This document shows, piece by piece, positions 1 to 5,100 of a stretch of 8,497 nucleotides of DNA (the first letter of the stretch is position 1; the number at the start of each line of letters is the position of its first letter). Source of the stretch: Anaerolineales bacterium (GTDB lineage Bacteria > Chloroflexota > Anaerolineae > Anaerolineales > Villigracilaceae); the NCBI GenBank assembly GCA_025938055.1, contig JAICQC010000193.1, positions 1 through 8,497 on the forward strand, given 5' to 3'. The notes below the pieces were generated by a model. It was not told the DNA's origin. It made no database searches and was given only the letters and a program-made list of their open reading frames with translations. The position numbers and the translations under genes were made by a program.

Positions 1-375
1 GAGAGTCTCCTTCACCGGATTATATTGCTTCAGAGTCAGCAATCCATGAGCGGCGAACCCAAAATCCCGCGCCCAGCTCTCTGAGAAATTGCGGTATCCC
101 GCGTGGAGTATTTCCTTGCTCACATGGTTGGTCAGTCGGCGCGGCTGAATACCGGAACGCAGACTCTCTGCCGCGATGAAAATTGCCAGCGCTTCTTCGT
201 TATCGAACTCCTCCTCGCCTAGCAGGATCGCTTTCGAGATCAGGCGCGGGCGGCGCAGGATTCCAAAAAGATATTGAAAGGTAAGCAGGGATGCCATGCC
301 CGTGACGGTTCCGAACAGGGCCCCGCTCCAAAAGCCGTATTGGGGAGTGGCTCTTTGACCCGGTGGTTTGCTCAT
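1..375 (-). CDS. Unrecognised single-helix membrane protein, partial (C-terminus beyond the left edge)
   Basis: An open frame of 125 codons starts at ATG 375-373 and runs off the window edge without a stop. I do not recognise the family. The N-terminus is short and polar, followed by one strongly hydrophobic stretch at about residues 14-40 (GFWSGALFGTVTG, then LLTFQYLFGIL) ending in positive residues RRPR. This fits one transmembrane helix with the following part in the cytoplasm. The rest is soluble-looking and mixed charge, with an acidic patch (GEEEFDNEE, about 53-61) and a region rich in Ala, Arg and aromatic residues. The start lies 15 bases after the BON gene stop, so it is probably the next gene of the same operon. 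The ribosome site is weak (ACAGG a few bases before ATG). That it is a real gene rests on full-length openness, a sensible membrane pattern and the operon position. Confidence 0.6.
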   Translation of the reverse strand, partial: MSKPPGQRATPQYGFWSGALFGTVTGMASLLTFQYLFGILRRPRLISKAILLGEEEFDNEEALAIFIAAESLRSGIQPRRLTNHVSKEILHAGYRNFSESWARDFGFAAHGLLTLKQYNPVKETL

Positions 376-390
376 TTTGCCTGTTGAGCC

Positions 391-606
391 TTAGATCACG
401 TTCAGTTCGTTGATCACACTTGTCACACCTTCCATTCCACGGACAATCGCTTCGGCGCGCTCACGCGCCTCCACCGTAGGGACAGTTCCTGTCAGAGTGA
501 TAATGCCATTGCTGTCCACGACCTCCACCCGGGAACCCCGTAAGTCGTTAATTTCCGCCAGTGCTTCCTGTATACGATGCTGTAAATCATAAATTGGCTG
601 GTTCAT
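391..606 (-). CDS. Small BON-domain protein
   Basis: This 71-residue protein is essentially one BON domain. It shows the family pattern: an amphipathic N-terminal helix (LQHRIQEALAEI), a strand with V-E-V, then NGIITLTGTVPT (residues 33-44), a helix rich in Glu/Arg/Ala (VEARERAEAIVRG), and the closing G-V-T-S-V-I-N-E-L-N-V. BON domains are known from OsmY and other envelope or stress proteins and are thought to bind membranes or ligands. No signal peptide is visible, so this one is probably cytoplasmic. An upstream ATG at 681 would add 25 residues. I prefer ATG 606 because AAAGGA (complement of 614-619) sits 7 bases before it, the upstream ATG has no ribosome site, and the added residues are not BON-like. 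It lies 78 bases after the baeRF gene and 15 before the next gene. Confidence 0.85.
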   Translation of the reverse strand: MNQPIYDLQHRIQEALAEINDLRGSRVEVVDSNGIITLTGTVPTVEARERAEAIVRGMEGVTSVINELNVI

Positions 607-613
607 CGTTCCA

Positions 614-619
614 TCCTTT
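614..619 (-). promoter_or_regulatory. Ribosome binding site that decides the BON gene start
   Basis: On the minus strand the sequence AAAGGA is followed by 7 bases and then ATG at 606-604. The alternative upstream ATG at 681-679 is preceded by an A/T-rich stretch with no purine-rich site. This supports the 71-residue form. Confidence 0.6.
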
Positions 620-684
620 CTTTCGAAACGTATAAAGATTTTTGCACTCAGCCGGCTATCTCGTCTCCATGATGAGAGCATTCA

Positions 685-1848
685 TTATGTAGTATAGCGC
701 AGGATTGCCGCGATCTCACCATCGCCGGGCATTTGTTCCGGCGGGACGGCAAAGACCTGCCCGGAATTCAAAATTGTGTCGGCGGCTGCCAGGTCCAGTA
801 GATCTTCGTCTTCTGTGCCTGCCTTGTGCCCCAATATGACTTCATTATTTTCAGCATCATATCGCCCCCATTTGTGCATTTCCAGTGGGACAAAGAGTGT
901 TTCCACCTGACCAAACCTGGCAGCCTTGACTGCCTCGGGCAGGTCACTCGTCGCCAGGGTGCTCTGCTGTCCTTTCAACTGCTCGAACTTTTCAAATGCC
1001 TTCTTCTGGCTTTCTTCAAAAATCGGTCTGACGATCTTCCAGGCTTTCTCATGCAAGTCCTTCACATTCTCCCTATCGGAGTTGCCCGAAATACTGTCCT
1101 CCAGCAGGTTGTTATAGGAACTGGCTTCACGATAAATGGGTAAAAGATAATCCACGCCGGCAAGCACCATTGGAATGGTCCTTTCCTCCAGCATGGCATT
1201 CAATTCCTGGTTGACCGATTGGAAGAAGCGCAGGAAGTTTTTTTTCTCTTCGTCAGCAATATTGTGACCGTGAAAGACCGCTGCTCCACCTTTGGATTCG
1301 CTCGTGCTGATGGAGCCCGAATGTAGATTGAGAAATTTTTCAGGATCATCCATACTCAGTGCTTCTTCTATGCTGGTCGGAAAGCTCAACTCGATCTCGC
1401 TCATGTGGTCAGCATTTCCCTCAAAAAGTCGGACGTTGTGCAAACTGACCGCCAGGACATAAAACTTTATGCCTCTGCCAAGGCAGGGGAGTAAGGGTTT
1501 GATATGAAAGCCATTGGCAATGATGATGAGCTCGTCGAACTCTGCCGGCAGACGATACACCTTTTGAAAATCATTCGCGAGAAAGATTGCCAGTCCATCT
1601 GCTTGGTGCTGCCAGAAATCCTTGTTCCAGAGCAATTCCTCGGCCGGGCGCATCAAAGCCTGGACCTCGGGCCGGCGCAGCCCATTTGCCAGGAGTTTTG
1701 TCTCTGCCTCTGCCAGCAGATTCTTTAGGCGTATGGGATTCTGCTGCTGCTCCCTGCCAACGCGATGGGTAGGCATATACAACGAGACGCACCATTTGCC
1801 GTTCTGTGCGATCAATGACTTTAGATCAGCCGGCTTCAAAATATCCAT
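685..1848 (-). CDS. Bacterial archaeo-eukaryotic release factor (baeRF)-like protein
   Basis: This 387-residue protein has the layout of the baeRF families, bacterial relatives of eRF1/aRF1/Pelota recognised by comparative genomics and proposed to act on stalled or damaged ribosomes. Visible landmarks are the N-terminal VSLYMPTHRVG (about 21-31), followed by a helix with NPIRLKNLLAEAE; a central part with SKGGAAVFHGHN (185-196) leading into DEEKKNFLRFFQSVNQEL (199-216) and the strand IPMVLAGVDYLLPIYREAS (225-243); and a C-terminal eRF1-domain-3-like part with EAVKAARFGQVETLFVPL (305-322), LLDLAAADTILNSGQVFAVPPEQMP (350-374) and the end AAILRY. The classical catalytic GGQ tripeptide of eRF1 is absent; KGGA and FHGHN lie in that general region. 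My best family match is baeRF family 3, but the family number is uncertain. AAGGAG stands 7 bases before ATG 1848. It lies 21 bases after the YihY gene and is probably co-transcribed with it. Its biochemical role is unproven. Confidence 0.78.
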   Translation of the reverse strand: MDILKPADLKSLIAQNGKWCVSLYMPTHRVGREQQQNPIRLKNLLAEAETKLLANGLRRPEVQALMRPAEELLWNKDFWQHQADGLAIFLANDFQKVYRLPAEFDELIIIANGFHIKPLLPCLGRGIKFYVLAVSLHNVRLFEGNADHMSEIELSFPTSIEEALSMDDPEKFLNLHSGSISTSESKGGAAVFHGHNIADEEKKNFLRFFQSVNQELNAMLEERTIPMVLAGVDYLLPIYREASSYNNLLEDSISGNSDRENVKDLHEKAWKIVRPIFEESQKKAFEKFEQLKGQQSTLATSDLPEAVKAARFGQVETLFVPLEMHKWGRYDAENNEVILGHKAGTEDEDLLDLAAADTILNSGQVFAVPPEQMPGDGEIAAILRYTT

Positions 1849-1869
1849 CTGTAAACTCCTTTCAAATCA

Positions 1870-2748
1870 CTAGGCAGCTGCGGTGCTCATATGGTCGCGT
1901 TGCCAGTTTTCAATGGCTGCACTCAGGTGTGCACCGAACAGCGTGATTAATGAAATGATATAGATCAGGAACAAAAAAGCGACGATCGCTCCTAATGATC
2001 CATAGACAAGCTGATACTGGCCAAAACTGCTGCCAAGGTACCAACTGAAGCCCGCTGTAACAGCCTTCCACGACAGCGAGGCGATCAATGCACCCCACAG
2101 AGAAGCCTTCCAGGGCACCCGCAGGGTGGGGATTCTGTGGTAGAGCGTGAGGAAGACCAGAAAAATAATCAGCCAGGACCCCAGAGCCGAGATGACCCTC
2201 AAGACCACCAGGTCTGAGGGCGAAGCCTCTCCAATATTCATGAAGGGCAGCCGGTTTGTGATCCAGCTGAGGATGAGCGAGAGGACAATTAAGCCGATCA
2301 GTCCCACGATCATCCATAGACCCACCAGACGGCTCTGTAGAAAATTACGGCGCGAAGCCCGCGGCCACGCCAGGTTAATGTTGTATGCCAGGCTGGTGAA
2401 CATCCCGGAAGCCGACCAGAGCAGAGTCAGAAAACTGATGATCCCGGCTGCATCGCGCTCCTCAAGGATTTCCTGAAGGTTTTCGTTAATGATCTGCCTT
2501 GAGATGGGCAGAGCTTGCTGAATGAACTGGGTCACTGTGTTAAAGACCTGGGTTCGATCAAGAAAATAACTACCTCCGGCGATAAAAACCAGCAGCAACG
2601 GGAAGATCGAGAAAATCGTGTAATACGCCAGCCCGGCGGATGCCTGGGCTGCCTGTTTCTCTGTAAACGTTTTGATCGCGTTCGCCAGAATGCTGAAACG
2701 ATCTCCGCTGAGGTGGTTTACGGTTTCGTAGAAGTCTTTTGTGTGCAT
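1870..2748 (-). CDS. YihY/BrkB-family inner membrane protein
   Basis: This 292-residue protein matches the YihY/virulence-factor BrkB family (formerly linked to ribonuclease BN in error). The family start is clear: a helix, then AAQASAGLAYYTIFSIFPLLLVFIA (33-57), with the conserved ALAYYT-type and S-x-FPLL-type motifs. The middle holds ITxxLLWSASG-like sequence (104-115) and the LAYNINLAW region (120-128). The later GSLGAIVAFLFLIYIISLITLFGAHLSA (250-277) is the usual last helix with the G-A-x-x-x-A pattern. I count six hydrophobic segments, near residues 39-59, 102-122, 141-163, 184-204, 213-235 and 249-273, fitting the six-helix family fold. Length is typical. The function of the family is not settled; transport or envelope roles are proposed. 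GGGAG lies about 11 bases before ATG 2748. The gene follows the pseudo-receiver gene by 23 bases. Confidence 0.88.
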   Translation of the reverse strand: MHTKDFYETVNHLSGDRFSILANAIKTFTEKQAAQASAGLAYYTIFSIFPLLLVFIAGGSYFLDRTQVFNTVTQFIQQALPISRQIINENLQEILEERDAAGIISFLTLLWSASGMFTSLAYNINLAWPRASRRNFLQSRLVGLWMIVGLIGLIVLSLILSWITNRLPFMNIGEASPSDLVVLRVISALGSWLIIFLVFLTLYHRIPTLRVPWKASLWGALIASLSWKAVTAGFSWYLGSSFGQYQLVYGSLGAIVAFLFLIYIISLITLFGAHLSAAIENWQRDHMSTAAA

Positions 2749-2771
2749 CTTCGAGATGGCTCCCTGAGAGG

Positions 2772-3140
2772 TTAGGTGTGCTGCAAATCTTTTTCCAGGA
2801 TCTGAATGAAGTCCTTGAGAGTTAGGTCCAGAAAATAATCTCCGGAAGAAGTCTGGGGTTTCAGCTCGATGCCGTTGCGGTCAGGTGAAAGGAAGATAAA
2901 TCGGACGGATGGGTACTCTGCCAGGCAGGAGTCGATCCAGGACCTGGCTGGATTACTCATCGGCAGGGGAACGATCACCCACTCCGGATTGAACCGTTTG
3001 ATGGCAGATGGCAATTCTTCATGGTTCGGGATTTCCTGAACAACTTCGAGGTGATCTGCCTTGTCAATCACGCAATGGAGCATCTCCCTCAATAGGCGTG
3101 ACCCGCTCGCCAGGATGACACGTTTTGTAGACATATTCAA
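2772..3140 (-). CDS. Stand-alone degenerate response-regulator receiver (pseudo-receiver) protein
   Basis: About 120 residues with the shape of a CheY/NarL receiver domain and nothing else: strand RVILASGS, helix RLLREMLHCVIDK, strand LEVVQEIPNHEEL, helix AIKRF, strand PEWVIVPLPMS, then VRFIFLSPD and GDYFLDLTLKDFIQILE. Numbering from the TTG start, the usual phospho-accepting Asp in the P-D-x-x-x-x-D-x-x-M-P motif is replaced by Pro58 (EWVIVPLPMS). The acidic pair after strand 1 is ASGS, and the usual late Lys is not evident (YFLD). It should not be phosphorylated in the normal way, so it may act as a protein-binding module. No DNA-binding domain follows. The start is uncertain: TTG 3140 has GAGAG 7 bases upstream, whereas ATG 3134 has the same site 13 bases away. 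It is the first gene of the leftward cluster. A fast-diverged receiver of unknown partner is the safest description. Confidence 0.7.
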   Translation of the reverse strand: MNMSTKRVILASGSRLLREMLHCVIDKADHLEVVQEIPNHEELPSAIKRFNPEWVIVPLPMSNPARSWIDSCLAEYPSVRFIFLSPDRNGIELKPQTSSGDYFLDLTLKDFIQILEKDLQHT

Positions 3141-3270
3141 CGATTAACTCTCTTCCGGTAGTTTTGTAAGTTGTTTCACAAGGGTAGCATCGGCGCGAGA
3201 AAAATTCCATAGATAAAGGAACAGAGAAAGGATACAAATCAGGATACATTCGTATTTTGAAGATTGATCT

Positions 3271-3289
3271 GCAGCCAGCCGGCTTCTGC
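3271..3289. repeat. Imperfect palindrome, possible operator
   Basis: The sequence GCAGCCAGCCGGCTTCTGC has a perfect 8-base palindrome core (AGCCGGCT) flanked by GCAG and CTGC arms with unequal spacers. It lies about 130 bases upstream of the pseudo-receiver start. It could bind a dimeric regulator. No second copy was noticed in the window, so chance is possible. Confidence 0.25.
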
Positions 3290-3403
3290 AACCCGCGCGG
3301 CGTAATATTCACACCTTTTCTCCGTTAATCCCAGTAGCAGGGCTTGTGCCAAACAAGCCATGCCTCGATTTCCTGATTGAGATATACCCAGATCTATATC
3401 CTT

Positions 3404-3417
3404 TCAGTATACACTGA
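3404..3417. repeat. Short inverted repeat upstream of transaldolase, possible operator
   Basis: TCAGT-ATAC-ACTGA forms two perfect 5-base arms around a 4-base centre. It lies roughly 25 bases upstream of the candidate extended -10 element, a position where an activator or repressor could bind. The arms are short, so this is a weak call. Confidence 0.25.
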
Positions 3418-3441
3418 TGCATATTCCGCTAAAAATTTCTA

Positions 3442-3450
3442 TGCTATGGT
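3442..3450 (+). promoter_or_regulatory. Candidate extended -10 promoter for the transaldolase gene group
   Basis: TGCTATGGT fits the extended -10 pattern TG-n-TATnnT of housekeeping sigma factors. It would start transcription around 3457, giving a leader of about 30 bases before ATG 3486. I find no good -35 hexamer at the proper distance, as is common for extended -10 promoters. This is pattern matching only. Confidence 0.33.
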
Positions 3451-3485
3451 AGTACAGCCTCAATTGACCTGTTGGAGAGTGGATC

Positions 3486-4595
3486 ATGACACGAACCAAA
3501 TTACATACTCTTGCGGATGCCGGCCAATCTGTCTGGCTGGATTACATCCAGCGTTCTTTGATTACCTCAGGTGGACTGCAGACCTATATCGACAAGGGGT
3601 TGCGTGGGATCACGTCGAACCCGTCCCTGTTCGAGAAAGCCATCACAGAGAGCAACGACTACGATGCGCAGATCGAAGAACTGGCACTGCAGGGGAAATC
3701 TCCGCAGGAAATCTATGAACAGCTTGTTGTGGAGGATGCCCGCATGGCAGCGGACGTGCTCCGGCCTGTTTTCGATGGGACCAATGGTGACGACGGCTAC
3801 TTTAGCCTGGAGGTGAACCCGCACCTCGCGCACGATCGTCAGGGAACGGTCAATGAAGCCACTCGTCTGTTCGCCATGGTGGACCGCCCCAATGTGATGA
3901 TTAAGGTCCCCGCGACTGCGGCGGGGACTGCCGCGTTTCAGGAGCTGATCGAGGCAGGTATCAACATCAATGTAACGCTGATGTTCTCCATGGGGCAGTA
4001 TGAGCAGATCGCGGAAGCCTATCTCGCCGCGCTGGAAAACCGGGCTGCCAACGTCTATAACCTCAAACAGATCGCCTCGGTTGCATCGATCTTCGTCAGC
4101 CGGCTGGATAGCAAAGTGGACAAAATGCTGGAGGCGTTCGTAACTCCCAAAGCGGAAGCCCTGAAAGGGGTGATCGGAATCGCCAATGCCAAGATGATCT
4201 ATCAGCGCTTCAAAGACTATTTTCATAGCGAACGCTGGCAGAGGCTGGCAGAAAAAGGGGCGCGGGTGCAGCGTGTCCTGTATGGCAGTACCGGCACCAA
4301 GAACCCCGAGTATCCCGACACCATGTATGTGGACCAGCTGATCGGTCCCAACACCGTCAATACGGTTCCGCCGAAAACGCTGGAAGGCTTTCTGGACCAT
4401 GGTACCGTCGCGCTAACCCTGGAGAGCGAGCTGGATGAAGCCCGTGCCCAGTTAAATCAGTTGCCCGAACTCGGTATTCGCCTCGACGATGTAACTCAGG
4501 CGCTGCTTGATGAAGGCGTGGAAAAATTCGTGGAGCCGTATGACGCGCTGCTCCATGCGATTACCGAGAAGCGAGCGGCACTGATCGCAACCTGA
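3486..4595 (+). CDS. tal: Transaldolase (long bacterial type)
   Basis: This is a complete 369-residue transaldolase, the cytoplasmic pentose-phosphate enzyme that moves a dihydroxyacetone unit from sedoheptulose 7-phosphate to glyceraldehyde 3-phosphate. Length and sequence fit the long actinobacterial/cyanobacterial-type family rather than the short MipB/TalC type. Visible motifs are GQSVWLDYIQRSLI (13-26) with the active-site Asp19, GLRGITSNPSLFEKAI (38-53), and the strand VMIKVPAT (137-144) with the Schiff-base Lys140. Next come GININVTLMFS (about 163-173), the SVASIFVSRLDSKVD segment, and the phosphate-binding region YGSTGTKNPEYPDTMYVDQL with NTVNTVPPKTLEGFLDHG. The C-terminal helices end in the usual way. 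GGAGAG sits 6 bases before the ATG, which fits the family N-terminus. The osmC gene follows after 49 bases, and the two may share a transcript. No lesion is seen. Confidence 0.96.
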   Translation: MTRTKLHTLADAGQSVWLDYIQRSLITSGGLQTYIDKGLRGITSNPSLFEKAITESNDYDAQIEELALQGKSPQEIYEQLVVEDARMAADVLRPVFDGTNGDDGYFSLEVNPHLAHDRQGTVNEATRLFAMVDRPNVMIKVPATAAGTAAFQELIEAGININVTLMFSMGQYEQIAEAYLAALENRAANVYNLKQIASVASIFVSRLDSKVDKMLEAFVTPKAEALKGVIGIANAKMIYQRFKDYFHSERWQRLAEKGARVQRVLYGSTGTKNPEYPDTMYVDQLIGPNTVNTVPPKTLEGFLDHGTVALTLESELDEARAQLNQLPELGIRLDDVTQALLDEGVEKFVEPYDALLHAITEKRAALIAT

Positions 4596-4644
4596 TCGTT
4601 TTATCTCCCATCTATAAAGACTATGAGCAAGAAAGGAAAGTGAA

Positions 4645-5100
4645 ATGGCAGAATTCAACCGAAAAGCAGGTGTGCTATGGACCGGGGATCTGCAGACCGG
4701 CAATGGATTGATCAGTACGGAGAGCAGAGTTCTTTTTGAACTGCCTTACAGTTACCCCACCCGCTTTGGGGATGAGGAAGGGCTTAACCCGGAGGAGTTG
4801 ATCGCCGCCGCGCACGCTGCATGCTTCAGTATGTCTGTGGCGGGCACCTTAAGGAAAAATGGGTACAACCCCGTGCAGACGGAGACGACCGCGACCTGCA
4901 CCATGGCATCGAAGAATGGCGGCGGACATGAAATTACAAACATGCGCCTTCATGTGCGCTGCGAAGTGCCCGATATTGATGAAGAAACGTTCGACAGACT
5001 TGTGACCGAGGCGGACAAGGGCTGTCCCGTTTCGAACCTCCTGCGGGACGGACTGAATATCGAAATCACGAAGAATTTAGTTCAGACCCATGGCGCTTAA
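4645..5100 (+). CDS. osmC: OsmC-type peroxiredoxin (hydroperoxide reductase)
   Basis: This 151-residue protein closely matches OsmC, a cytoplasmic thiol peroxidase that reduces organic hydroperoxides and hydrogen peroxide. Residues follow the E. coli OsmC pattern nearly line by line: STESRVLFELPYSYPTRFGDEEG (24-46, with Arg40), NPEELIAAAHAACFSM (48-63, with Glu50 and the peroxidatic Cys60), and KGCPVSNLL (125-133, with the resolving Cys127). Both catalytic cysteines and the Arg/Glu pair are kept, so it should be active. AAGGAA lies a few bases before ATG 4645. The last 11 bases overlap the start of aconitase, which points to translational coupling. OsmC genes are commonly induced by osmotic or peroxide stress; I see no specific operator here. 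Two extra cysteines (84 and 106) are outside the known active site. Confidence 0.95.
   Translation: MAEFNRKAGVLWTGDLQTGNGLISTESRVLFELPYSYPTRFGDEEGLNPEELIAAAHAACFSMSVAGTLRKNGYNPVQTETTATCTMASKNGGGHEITNMRLHVRCEVPDIDEETFDRLVTEADKGCPVSNLLRDGLNIEITKNLVQTHGA

Larger units (their letters stand above)
3141..3485. other. Divergent intergenic region
   Basis: About 345 bases separate the leftward pseudo-receiver gene from the rightward transaldolase gene and must contain promoters for both. I find no convincing protein here; the open frame on the minus strand across 3064-3312 overlaps the pseudo-receiver gene in another phase and has no family features. The part near 3380-3450 is A/T-rich and carries the best rightward promoter candidate. 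Two short palindromes, at 3271-3289 and 3404-3417, are possible operator sites. I see no tRNA-like fold or recognisable riboswitch. Confidence 0.6.

Noticed and set aside
607..681. 25-residue N-terminal extension of the BON protein from ATG 681
   Set aside because: No ribosome site precedes it, the residues are not BON-like, and a good AAAGGA site supports the internal ATG at 606.
826..1143. Plus-strand open frames opposite the baeRF gene (also 1504-1873)
   Set aside because: They are antisense shadows of a long coherent protein with its own strong ribosome site.
3164..3181. TTGTAAGTTGTTTCACAA as an operator
   Set aside because: Only the outer four bases and one inner pair match as an inverted repeat, which is within chance for an A/T-rich stretch.
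3064..3312. 82-codon minus-strand open frame in the divergent intergenic region
   Set aside because: It overlaps the start of the pseudo-receiver gene in another phase and looks like random sequence (many Pro, Cys and Arg, no pattern).
3377..3413. TTGAGA with TATACA as a -35/-10 promoter
   Set aside because: The spacing is about 25 bases, far outside the usual 16-18.
3567..4400. 277-codon minus-strand open frame opposite transaldolase
   Set aside because: It lies wholly antisense to a clear full-length transaldolase, and its translation shows no recognisable motif.
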